This document shows, one piece after another, positions 31,575-41,207 of a stretch of 64,000 nt of DNA; the first letter of the stretch is position 1; each line of letters begins with the position of its first letter. The notes beneath the pieces were generated by a model. That model was not told where the DNA came from, made no database searches, and was given only the letters and a program-made list of their open reading frames with translations. The translations under genes and the position numbers were made by a program. Origin of the DNA: Actinostola sp. cb2023. Lineage: Eukaryota > Cnidaria > Anthozoa > Actiniaria > Actinostolidae. The DNA lies in the NCBI GenBank assembly GCA_033675265.1, contig JAUJYZ010000495.1:186001-250000 (forward strand), read 5' to 3'.

Positions 31575-34500
31575 GAAAACGGTCGCTCGTCGTCGATCCC
31601 GAATCGCGCAACTGCATGGGGCGGGCGATCCTGAGGGGGTTGCAACGCCTCGGGATGGAGGCCGCCGCGATGGACCTGCACGGGTGGTACGAGAAGGTCG
31701 GCGTACCTGAATCTGAACGATGATCACTTCGAGCTCATCACGACAATGACGGGGTGACTCGGCAGGAATTACTTCTGCACCCGCTGCCACAAGGGGTACT
31801 CGGACAGTAAGCAGCACCCGTGCACGAGGACGTGCCTACGGTGCAAGAACAAGGAGGGGATCGATCACTACACTCCCCACGACAACGCCCGTCTTCAATG
31901 TTCGGATTGTCATCACCGTTCTGGAATCTTGCCTGCAGGACCGCTCACAAGAATATCTACAACGCTGCCGTCGGTGCTTGCAGACGGTCGACCTGTTGCA
32001 GGAGATGCCCCAAGTGGGTAAGGTGTTGAAGACGATGGCTCTCGTTCACCCGCGATGCGACGTCCGCGAATGTCCCGTGTGCAAGGCCAAGGAGGTCCAC
32101 GTAGCCTCGCACCGCTGCTTCATCCAACCTATCAAGAGATTGCCCGACGTCGAACCGATGCCCTTCCACCTCTGCTTTTTCGACTTCGAGGCACAATGTC
32201 TGGACGCGCATCACGTGGTGAAGAAGGTGGTGGCAGTGCTGGTCTGCCACCGCTGCGCACACACTTTCTACCGACTCTGTAGCCGGGGGTGCACGTTCTG
32301 CGGTCGCGAACGCCTTCACGTCTTCGACACGATGGAGGCCTTTGGTCGCTGTTTCATGGGTCCCGAGAACGAGACCCTCCGCCTGTACATGTTCTTGGCC
32401 CACAACTTCAAGGGGTACGACTCCTATCCGATCCTGGAGTGGTTGATTCGAGAGCACTACCTTCCCAACGGCATCTACCAGGGGGCCAAGATCATGATGA
32501 TGACGGTGGAGGGGTTGACGTTCAAGGAATTGCCCATTACAAAAAAGAGCAGGGGACTGGGAACGAGTTTATTAGAATTAATGTAATTACGCAATTAAGT
32601 TTATGACATGAAACAACATGTTGAAATTATCATATGTGCAAAGTTTGGTGTGATTTGAGTGAATTCTGTCGGAATTATAAACTTGTGAAATTTTGAAATT
32701 TTACAGTGAATGTATGGGTAGACGACGTAAAAAAATACAGAGTATGGGAAAATGTACATCTTTGATGTCCTCTAGCATCATCAATATTAAGCCAAAGTTC
32801 ACCAAACTTTCCAGATTAGCTAAGTTTGATCTGCTCTGTCAGAAAATGATGCTCATTTTTGCTAGTTTCTTATTGAATTAGTTTTACGGACTTGGTCCCA
32901 GTCCCCTGCTCTTTTTTGTAATGGCCAATTGTTCAATTACATCACGATGAAACTGCGAAAATTTCCCGAGCCGTTCGAGTTTGAGGAAGCCAAGGGGTAT
33001 TTACCTTATTTCTTCAGCCGTCAAGAGAACAAGCGCTACGTGGGACCCGACCCGCCGCTGGATGACTACGGCATCGACGACATGGAGTCCATGGACCAGG
33101 AGGCCCTGCGGACCTGGTGGGAAGAAGTGCGGCGACGCACGGGGGACGTGTTCGATTTTCAGCGGGAGTTGCTCGAGTACTGCATTCAAGACGTCATGGT
33201 GCTCACCCGCGGATGTCTAAAATTCCACGAACTGTACGCCGAGCTGTTTCGCGTGGACCCGTTTCAAGAGTGCGTCACGATCGCCGGGACCTGCCTGACG
33301 GTGCTGAAGAAGAACTACTTGCGGGAGAACACCCTGGGGTGGTGCCCCCACTCGGCTACCGTCACCGCGACGTGCAATCGATCGAAGCGATGGAATGGCT
33401 CTGGTCGCTGGGTCGTCGCCCGCGGCTTCGGTGGAGGGGCCATCAGGACGGAGAAGAGACGATCCTCGGCCAAGGTCGACGGGTACGATCCCGACACGCG
33501 CACGGTGTACCAGTACCACGGTTGCGTCTTTCACGGGTGCCCGCGATGCTTCCAACAGAATCGCCAACGCGTCTACTTCCCGACGGGGCGCACGATGGAG
33601 GACCTCCACGACAAGACGGTGGCACGGACGAGGGCGCTGCGCGGGGCGGGGTACCGCGTCGTGGAGAGGTGGGGTCACGAGTGGGACGTGGAGTGGGAGC
33701 AACACCGACCGTTCCCCGCCTGGATCGCCGATCAGACGCCGATCTTTCCGCGAGAGGCCCTGATAGGGGGTCGCACCAACGCCATCACTCTGTACGCGGC
33801 CTGAAGCGGGGAAGGGTCGCCCAACGCGACGCTCTCGGAATCCGTGGACCACATCCGTTACGTGGACGTGGTGTCGCTGTACCCCGCGGTGATGTGGGAA
33901 GAAGAGTTCCCCGTCGGTCACCCCGATCTCTACTTTGGCGACCGCCTTCCACCCCTTGGCGACTCTGTGGCTCGTGTGATCTCTGTGGAATGGTTCGGCT
34001 TGATTCGTTGCGAGGTGGACCCGCCCCGCAATCTGCACTTCCCGGTGCTGCCCAAGATCATTCAGCACAAGTTGATGTCGCCCTGTGTGCCACGGTGTGC
34101 CGAAAACGAGACGACGGGCCGATGCACCCACGAAGCGACCCAGCGACGACTGAAGGGGGTCTGGACCAGCGTCGAATTGCGGGCGGCCCTGACGCGAGGC
34201 TACCGCCTGCACGCGGTGCACGAGGCCTGGCTGTACGCGAGCCGCTCGAACTCGATGTTTCGCGACTACATTCGGGAAAATCTCAGGTTGAAGCTAGAGG
34301 CGTCGGGGTGCCCCGACCACTGCACCACGGACGAGGCCCGTGATGCGTTTCTGGCGGAGGTGAAGGAGCACCAGCAGGATCGAGCTGGATCGCGAGAAGA
34401 TGAAGAAGATCGAGGGACTGCGGACCGTGCCCAAGGTCAACCTGAACTCGGCTTGGGGGGAGCTCTGCCAGAACCCCTTCCGCGCCAAGACGGAATACGT

Positions 34501-35145
34501 GATCTCCCCCGGACGGCTCTTCGAGCTCCTGCACGACGACGCGCTGTCGGTGGTAAAGGTGATGATCCTGTCCACGCACGTCTTGCAGGTGCGCTACGAA
34601 CGGTGGCGCGATGCCGTCGACGTCAATCCCAACGGCAACGTCGTGGTCGGCTCGTTCGTGACGGCCCACGCCCTACTGCGGCTCCACCGCCAACTGGAGC
34701 GGCTGGGCGAACGCCCCGCCCCCTCTACCACCACACGGACTCGATCATATACACGACCCGGAGCGACGAACCCGAGGTGCCCGTCGGCAGCCGGCTCGAC
34801 CAGTGGTCGGACGAGTGCGGCAACCCCGAGGAGAACTGGATCGTCGAATTTGTCGCGCTGGGGTCCAAGACGTACGCGTACCGCACTCACAAAGGCAAGT
34901 GCGTCGTCAGGTGCAAGGGCATCTCCTTCACGCCGCTCGTGAAGGAGAAGGTCCACTTCGAGGGGCTGCTGGACTTGCTGACAGGTCACGAGGAGGTGAT
35001 CGAGGACGCATACTAGCGGAAGATCGTCCGCGACGTCCAGAACAAGCAGCTCGTGGCCGTGGCACAGACCAAGTGCCTGCGGATGGTCTACAGCAAGCGC
35101 GTCCCGCAGCCGGATGTTATAAAAACGCGGCCTTATGGCTATTGA
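31571..35145 (+). pseudogene. Protein-primed family B DNA polymerase (pPolB) of element 1
   Basis: Order seen: N-terminal block KRSLVVDPESRNCMGRAIL; a Cys-rich region (YFCTRCHKGY, CLRCK); the exonuclease with FFDFEA (32179) and AHNFKGYDSYP; then a MITE at 32534-32924. Next are the third exonuclease motif YCIQDVMVL, the VSR-like endonuclease insert (GYDPDTRTVYQYHGCVFHGC), palm motif A YVDVVSLYPAV (33858), motif B LNSAWGEL and motif C HTDSI. Frame changes occur near 31700, 33800, 34380 and 34720. There is an in-frame stop near 31758 and a TAG at 35014. The enzyme would copy DNA from a terminal protein. This copy is dead. Confidence 0.85.
32534..32924. mobile_element. 391-bp MITE inside the pPolB exonuclease region
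   Basis: CCATTACAAAAAAGAGCAGG at the left and the exact reverse complement at the right give 29-bp perfect inverted repeats. The interior is AT-rich, in strong contrast to the GC-rich polymerase around it, and polymerase homology resumes straight after. AATTG occurs next to both ends and may be the target duplication. Confidence 0.85.
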
Positions 35146-35159
35146 CATGTAAATATACG

Positions 35160-35380
35160 ATGGGACAATCCTCTAGCAAACCAGTTGAAAATGCACTGCC
35201 CACCGTCAGCGCCACCAACCGCGTCGGACGAGACGCCCAGACGCGATGCTGCAACATGGCCTGCTGCGGGGATCGCATCGTGTCTCGGGGTCTCTCCAGA
35301 AGGCAGTGGCGGGGGGAAGCGACGAGGGCGGAGAGCTACGGCTGGGACGACGAAGATGGTCGCAAAGTCGAAGTGAAAAG
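35160..35380 (+). CDS. Small protein with N-myristoylation signal, cut by a MITE
   Basis: The frame opens MGQSSSKPVEN, a good N-myristoylation signal (Gly2, Ser6). About 73 codons are readable before the MITE at 35381. There are several Cys residues (RCCNMACCGD) followed by Arg-rich sequence. TATAAAAA at about 35117 lies about 40 bases upstream of the ATG. It sits between pPolB and integrase. Myristoylated small proteins are known in some virus membranes, but the role here is unknown. Confidence 0.45.
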
Positions 35381-35732
35381 GGACTTTAAGCATCGAGGAA
35401 GGGGACGTGAGGACGACGAAGTTTTATTGTCTATTATTTTCATATTTGTTTCTTTTTTCGTGTTTTTCACTAAATTTGCGCCCTCTTTGATGAATGACAT
35501 CGTCGTTTTGTGGTCCGGTTGACTGAAAACAACTATCTGCACAAATATCGAATTAGATGTTCTCGTTCTCTTTGCAACGTCAAACATAGGCATTTCACGT
35601 TGTAGCTTTGCACAGAATGCCTGAAGTAAGACTCATTTCATACATTCCAACAAGAAGTTATTGAATTTTGTAATTAGCGTTATCGATTCTCTGCCGTCGT
35701 CCTCACGTCTCCGTCCTCGATGCTTAAAGTCC
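35381..35732. mobile_element. 352-bp MITE between the polymerase and integrase genes
   Basis: GGACTTTAAGCATCGAGGA at 35381 pairs with the right end, finishing GCTTAAAGTCC at 35732. The 38-bp arms have about two mismatches. The interior is AT-rich against a GC-rich surround. Confidence 0.85.
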
Positions 35733-36382
35733 ATAAAGACGAGGAAGCGCGGCTCGCGTCGCAGACCACCCACCAGATCCACCGACCGTCGCGCAAGCGT
35801 TACCCGCGTCGCCCCTTTGTGGTGCACTCCCTCGACGAGATGTGGCAGCTCGACCTCACGGACATGAAATGGTACAAGCGGCAAAACAACGGCTACGCCT
35901 GGATCCTGTTCGCCATCGACGTCTCGCCAGGCACGCGACGCTGCGACGGAGCCCCGCCTCGATCACCAGAGACCGTCTGTAAGACGGTGAACGGGGCGTG
36001 GGAGGCCGAACGAGCGACGGACGCCAAGTTTGCCTTCGAGGTCGGCGACACGGTGAGGATCAGCCGGCAGAGCACCCTCTTTCGCAAGGGGTACCTGTCT
36101 CGGTGGTCGGAGGAGTGGTTTCGCGTGCACGCCCGCGACCGAGGACCGCCGCCTTACTACCGTCTAGAGGACTTGCAGGACGAGGCGGTGGAAGGGTGGT
36201 TCTACGAGCAGGAGCTGCAGAAGGTGACGCCGGAGGAACAGAAGACGGCGACGTTCCGCATCGAGAAAGTCATAAAGCGGCACACGCGTGAAGGCCGCGA
36301 GGAAGTGTTCGTCCGGTGGTTGGGGTGGCCCGCAAAGTTCAACGAGTGGCTCCCGGCTGCCCGACTAGAGAATCTGTCATGA
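35733..36382 (+). pseudogene. Retroviral-type integrase with chromodomain, catalytic core deleted
   Basis: The N-terminal part reads YPRRPFVVHSLDEMWQLDLT, the start of an rve integrase core with its first catalytic Asp. It then goes to WILFAIDVSPG. From there the frame jumps, in frame, to PETVCKTVNGAWEAE and FEVGDTVRISRQST. The stretch that should hold the second Asp and the Glu of the DDE triad, about 100 residues, is missing. The C-terminus FRIEKVIKRH...VFVRWLGWP is a chromodomain, which can guide integration to chromatin. This organisation is typical of Polinton/adintovirus integrases. The start was lost to the MITE. Confidence 0.8.
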
Positions 36383-36648
36383 GCGACGATCGGCGCCAGC
36401 GTTTCGTGCACTGGTTCAGCTCGCGACCCGACCAGGACCGGTCGCCGCGAACGGCCGCCAACACCCAAGACGAGTTCATGGTGGTGCTGGACCACCCGTG
36501 GTCCCTGCCCGGATCCTGGTCGGTCGGCGTCCTCGACTGCAGCCTGGCCGAACTGCGTTCCGACACCGACCGTCGCGACCTTATGCTGTACTCGGACGTC
36601 ATGATCTACGAGATCTTCGGACACGACAAGTTTCCGCTGCTGGACTAG
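36379..36648 (+). CDS. Small unrecognised protein downstream of integrase
   Basis: An 89-codon frame whose ATG overlaps the integrase TGA as ATGA. It contains FMVVLDHPWSLPGSWSVGVL, resembling the short FxVxLPxxLxGxWxVGLxEI pattern I associate with a Polinton structural-region protein. That similarity is from memory and weak. It ends at TAG 36648, at the edge of the GC-rich block. Confidence 0.45.
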   Translation: MSDDRRQRFVHWFSSRPDQDRSPRTAANTQDEFMVVLDHPWSLPGSWSVGVLDCSLAELRSDTDRRDLMLYSDVMIYEIFGHDKFPLLD

Positions 36649-36714
36649 TTGCCATATAACTCGAACCAACACCTGCGCCACCAACAATCGACGCCACCAA
36701 GTGCTTCTTGTTGT

Positions 36715-37250
36715 CTAATGCTTTTTGGCAAACTCTTGAAGTACTTGCATAAGTGCTTGACTTTGTTGTTGTTGCTGCTGCATAAGACCCATTTGCTGTA
36801 GATGTTGTTGCTGCTGTTGTTGAAAGGTTGAAAATGCTGTTTGCTGCTGTTGTTGTTGTGTAATAAGTTGCTGGGTCAGATCTTTCTGCTGACTTTCCTG
36901 CACAGCAAGCTGGTTTTTTTTTTCAATTGTAGCTCTTCATGCCTTATTTTTAGCTCTTTTTCTGACTTTTCTTTTAAATAGGCAATGGTTTCTCCTCCAG
37001 TCCTCCTACCTCTTTTAGGCTTTATGTCAGCTTGATCACTATCATCACATTCAACTCTTTTCCTTGCATTTGTCTCGTCAACTTTCTCCACGGCTTTAGT
37101 TCGCATATCCTCTGCCTCTTCTCTTTTTCTATCTTTTCTCTTCTCCCTTCAGACAGTGTTTGTTGATCTCGATTTGATGACTCAGCCTTTTCACATATTT
37201 CTTCCAATGCTACATCCAATTCCGAGGGATCATCAACATCAATGCAACTT
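36715..37250 (-). pseudogene. Q-rich coiled-coil protein fragment
   Basis: On the minus strand the C-terminal 60 residues are mostly Gln (runs of five to six, with LMQVLQEFAKKH before the stop). They are preceded by GETIAYLKEKSEKELKIRHE, a charged coiled coil, and a Lys/Arg-rich stretch. Frames shift near 37110 and 36905. Similar Lys-rich/Q-rich multi-copy proteins are common in cnidarian genomes, often as the DNA-binding partner of transposon ORFs. No intact ORF remains. Confidence 0.5.
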
Positions 37251-37684
37251 GCTTTCTTTTCATCTGCGATCTTCTTTTTGTATTTTTTTTAATGAGAACC
37301 AGGTTCATATGATCTCTTACTGATCTCAAAGTAATTGAGAATTTTGGTTTTGGAATGGCATTAAGATTGATTGCGATCTCTTCCCACAGCTTCGACCTAC
37401 TTCAACGTGAACGACGAGGCGAGCTGTTTCGCTTGGGACTCTCGACTCTGTCACGATTAGCCTGCATAGCAGAGACAAAGCGACGCACGAGGCGGAACGG
37501 CACGAGCTCTCGCTGTGCGCCGAGGATCACCACTTCCCGATGCAAATATTACGGGATGCCAACGTGGAGGGAGCGGGTGAGGTCAATCTACGACTTTCAC
37601 AACTGGTCTGCGCGGAAACGCAATTGATTAGATAGTGAATACAAATGATTTGACTTGACCGTGTAGTGTTAGTTGTTTTTGAAA
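37251..37684. other. Junction between elements 1 and 2
   Basis: No complete gene. A frame at 37486-37635 could be the C-terminal end of a lost protein, with HEAERHELSLCAEDHHFP. Base composition turns GC-rich near 37390, which may mark the left edge of element 2. No terminal repeat was recognised. Confidence 0.35.
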
Positions 37685-38575
37685 ATGGCATTCAACGGAC
37701 CATCCGACACACGGACGCTACTTCTCAGAGGCGGTGTGCTTCTGTACGGACTTTTCACCGGAGAGATTGAAACGGAGAGAGATTTTGGCGAAGGGGTAAT
37801 TTGATGATTCGCAGAGCTCCATGTTTGACAGCGCGCGATTGATGGTTGAAAAATGGAAGGTGATGTTGGACATTGTGTCGGGGAAGCCTCAGACGATGGA
37901 GGCTGTGGAGGAATACGCCATGTTTCTGAAACGCTTCCCTTCACGCGAGGAGTGTGTGTTCTTGGTGGAGGTTTGTTACAAAGTGTTGGCCAAGACCGTG
38001 AAGTCGATAAGACTCAGCTGCGCGAGACAGGGAAACTCGATTTCAAGGTGGTGGGAGTGTGTCCTTATGCCTCGTGGGAGATCGAATGGTTGAGACGCGT
38101 GTATGGAAAATATTGCTACACCGTGGAGGGAGAATGTTTACCGCCTTCCGATCTCGCCTTGCGCCGTGCCAACGAAGCCGTGCAAGATATTGCTGGAGAG
38201 CAGCTTGCACTGTTCAACGGGGGTGAGTTCATGAACGGAACGATGGTATCTACCCGTGGGCAGAAGAAGCTGGAGTCTCAGCTGATGCGGTGGTGCATCA
38301 GCCCTGACATTATACGCAGCTGTGGATGTTTGTCAGCTCACCCGTTGAGGCAGACTTTGGTGTCGAACCTTTCCACGATGGAAGAGTTGGAAGCGTTTAA
38401 AGATTCCCCCCTTCACGAGGAGATCTGGCGTTTGTTCTTCAGTTTTCTACTCGAAGTGTTCATGTTTCCCCAAGCGTCGCACAAAGATGTGATGATGGAG
38501 TGGAGTAGAGAGTTGGAGTGCATTTCCGAGGACTCCTTTTGTGACAGATACTATACCAGTGCCTATTGCGTGTGA
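37685..38575 (+). pseudogene. Element 2 gene A, unknown protein
   Basis: ATG at 37685 begins MAFNGPSDTRTLLLRGGVLL. The frame shifts by one near 37800 and back near 37985, then stays open to TGA 38575. The total is about 295 residues. The last 190 residues are rich in aromatic and Cys residues (GVCPYASWEIEWLRRVYGKY, SFCDRYYTSAYCV). No domain is recognised. It is first of four co-directional genes. The paired compensating shifts suggest either sequencing error or recent decay. Confidence 0.5.
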
Positions 38576-38604
38576 CGGTTTCAGTGCGTCACAAGTGTTG
38601 AAAG

Positions 38605-39028
38605 ATGAACGACCTTGGTTTTTGCGAGGGGGCTAATAGCGGTGAAGAAGAAGAGAGAAATGAAAACGAGCCCACTGAAGAAAGAAAAAAGAAGTTCTAC
38701 ATGTGGAGAAGACAGTGTTGTGGAAGACGATTCTATCTACCTAAGAGACACGAGCGATGTAATCGACTCTACGCAGATTGCCATCACACTATGCATGGAG
38801 GGCCCTGGGGTGTGTAAAGATGTGGAAGCGTGCCAACAGCGTCAGATGATTCTCAACCCTACCTTGATATGCCCCCATTGTCAGGGTTATTTTTGGAGCT
38901 GTGGGTGCACGTGCGAGAAGACAAATGAGAAGAAGGAGGCAAAGGAGACAAAGGAGAAGACGCTGGAAAACGCTGCGTTTTTAAAGATCTGGAAACACAG
39001 AGGTTTCGCGAAAGACAATGGACTGTAG
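38605..39028 (+). pseudogene. Element 2 gene B, small acidic/Cys protein
   Basis: ATG at 38605 gives MNDLGFCEGANSGEEEERNE. The frame appears to shift near 38670 and continues with CGEDSVVEDDSIYLRD and LICPHCQGYFWSCGCTCEK, a likely zinc-binding cluster, then a Lys/Glu-rich tail. AATAAA at 39070 serves as poly-A signal, 50 bases before the next ATG. No family is recognised. Confidence 0.45.
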
Positions 39029-39119
39029 TGTTTGCGGGGGAGGGATGTGTTTTTAGGGTGATCGATTGAAATAAAAATGTAGATAAACCTTGACGTGTGT
39101 GTTTCGTTTTTATTCAATC

Positions 39120-40005
39120 ATGTCTGAAGACGACGGTAGTGAGAAAAGTGTTGGCAAAAGGGAAGGCGAAGATATAGTGAAAGTCATCGACGCTTGCAGT
39201 GCGTTGTCGGAAGTTCTCTCTGAACGTTTAGAGTTAAAGAAGAAGAGAATGGTCGACGATGACGAAGAAAAGAAGATCTTGAAGAAACGGAAACCCTGTC
39301 AGAAGAAGACGTGGCTGCCTGAAGGCAAGCGAACTGTGGGATTGCTCAAAGCGTTTCGGGTGCGTATGGGCGAGTGGATCGAGATTGTTGAGAACAGTCC
39401 CGAACGCTTCGAAACCGATGTTGTCTGCGCCGCTCTAGCCACCTTGTGTGGTGGGATCGAAGAGAAGTTTGCTGGATTGGTGGAAGCGCCTTCCCTGAAC
39501 AAGGTGTGCAGTGAATTTTATCTCTGTGATGCCAAAGGTGTAGACAGTCATATCGAAATCTACTGGCCATGGTTGAGCTATAAACTACACGCCTCCTCGC
39601 CTCCTGAGACGATCTACCCCACCCTTGAAGAATGTCGTGACACTCTCAGAGCCTTGCACCAGCTTCAGAGCGATGCGAGACGTGACACCCCTCCTTCTTC
39701 TCCTCCTTCTCCTCCTCCTCCTCCTCCTCTCCTCCTCCTCCTCCTCTCCTCCTCCTCCTCCTCTTGTCGTGAAGCCTCCCTCCTCCATGGATGAGAATGC
39801 GGAACCTGAAACCAAGAAAAAGAAAAAGAAGTCAGGCAAAAGAAAAAAAGTGGAGGAAGAGGATTGCGTTCCTGTAGAGAAGAAGAACGATGTGTCTCTC
39901 TTTGGAGCTAATGCCACTGAGAGGTGGACCGTGGAGAATATGGCGGGACTGTCTCAACATGCCTCTGTTGCCCGACCTGTTCTCCCTCCGATCCCCTCAA
40001 GATGA
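39120..40005 (+). pseudogene. Element 2 gene C, unknown charged protein with microsatellite break
   Basis: ATG 39120 begins MSEDDGSEKSVGKREGED. About 190 residues are open (VCAALATLCGGIEEKFAG, HIEIYWPWLSYKLH). At 39686-39770 a (TCC)n microsatellite shifts the frame, and the likely continuation is PSSMDENAEPETKKKKKKSG to TGA at 40005. The tail is strongly Lys-rich, perhaps nucleic-acid binding. The stop overlaps the next ATG as ATGA. Confidence 0.5.
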
Positions 40006-41145
40006 AAAGGAGAGGAAAGGGTGGACTGTTCGACAGTCTCCCTGCCAATGTTGAGTTTGATCCACCTTCTGAACTCAACGCTGACAAGGAAATTGGGGTA
40101 AATGATCATGACTATGCTGAAAGTTTGAACATGTTTGCTGACGCTTCTGATTCCGAATCCTTTAGGTTTGTTGGTGGAAGAATAGTGCGTGACCTGGACG
40201 CCGCCTGCCCCTCTCCTGATATCCCTCTCCTAACGATTGAGCGACGAGGAAAGTGGCTGACGTTTCCTGCCATTTTTCCCGCTGCACCGTATTCTGCTCT
40301 GACGCATGGTGCTGTGCCCAAACAATTTGGAAAGTGGGACCCTAGAGAGATCCGAATCGATTCAACCCGACCGTTCCGTGTGTGGCGCGAAGAGGACAAG
40401 GGTGACCTGGCTGTAGAAGAAGCGCTGTTGAAGGCTGTGATTGTGCGAGAAGTAGTTCCAATCGGGTTTTCTTTGGAACGAAACATGAAGAGAGAGATGG
40501 CACAGCCCTCGGACGACGTGGAGGAGCTCAACAAACCGATGGGGACGATGGACCGTATCCGTAGGATTGAGAAGCAGCACAAGAAAACTGAAGAGAGCAA
40601 CATCGACGAGGACATCAAAGCGCCCATTCTTCAAGGCTTGGAGAATCAAAAGAACAAGCTTCTCCAGCGCATCCGCGACAGTCAGGAGGCGGGCAAACTC
40701 ACGTCAGATTTTCAACCCCCACCACCCTATCGACCCGAGCCTGCCACTGTCCCACCTGTTCCCTCTACAGAACCACCACTACCCGCTTCGGCACCTGCCT
40801 CGACACCGGCTGCATGCAACACCCACCTCTGCACCCGCTGCAACACCCGCTCCAACACGTGCTTCCTCCACCCCTAAAGATGACAGTGGGGAAGAAACGC
40901 CAAAGTACCACCTTCCTCCCACCCCTCCCTCCTCTGCGCAAAGTTTCAATGAGGAATACGGGGCTCTTCAATCCAAGATCCAAGAGAGCAAGAAGAAAAT
41001 AGAGCAGGCCATGGAGAGAATACAACGTAGGAGCAAGAAAGCCAGGAAATTGTCGTACGATAAGAATTTTGAGCAGGAAAAGCAACAGCAGAGCAGTGGG
41101 GGATACGTTGGAAATTGGAAAAAAACATCGATTCAAGGGACATAA
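40002..41145 (+). pseudogene. Element 2 gene D, unknown protein with PPPY motif and C-terminal coiled coil
   Basis: ATG at 40002 lies inside the previous stop (ATGA). Residues 1-230 include RRGKWLTFPAIFPAAPYSAL. Residues 239-243 are PPPPY, a PPxY late-domain type motif that binds Nedd4-family WW domains in several animal viruses. A Pro/Ala/Thr-rich linker follows, where the frame shifts near 40815. A heptad-rich C-terminus ends at TAA 41145. ATTAAA follows at 41175. A structural or membrane-interaction role is inference only. Confidence 0.5.
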
Positions 41146-41207
41146 GAAACATTCACATGATGTTTTTTAGTTTCATTAAAGAAACAAAACAAAAGTTCCT
41201 TTCTCTT
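41146..41207. terminator. 62-bp convergent poly-A region
   Basis: Plus-strand ATTAAA at 41175 serves gene D. On the minus strand the pPolB stop TAA (41208-41210) lies inside AATAAA. The two transcripts end almost back to back. Confidence 0.6.

Larger units (their letters stand above)
31284..36655 (+). mobile_element. Element 1: decayed GC-rich Polinton/adintovirus-like element
   Basis: A block of high GC content, unlike both flanks. It encodes pPolB, a small N-myristoylation-type protein, an integrase with chromodomain and a small protein, all on the plus strand. The pairing of pPolB with a retroviral-type integrase defines Polintons/Mavericks and adintoviruses. No capsid, ATPase or protease gene is visible and no terminal repeats were found, so this is a fragment. 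Two MITEs (32534-32924, 35381-35732) lie inside it. Confidence 0.75.

Noticed and set aside
33117..34343. Long open frame (408 codons) on the plus strand and a 334-codon one on the minus strand over the element 1 polymerase
   Set aside because: They are open because of high GC content and contain no domain; the true frame has the pPolB motifs.
37685..41145. Genes A-D as Polinton major capsid, minor capsid, ATPase or protease
   Set aside because: No Walker A motif, no Cys protease triad pattern and no capsid signature could be seen; assigning them by position alone would be guessing.
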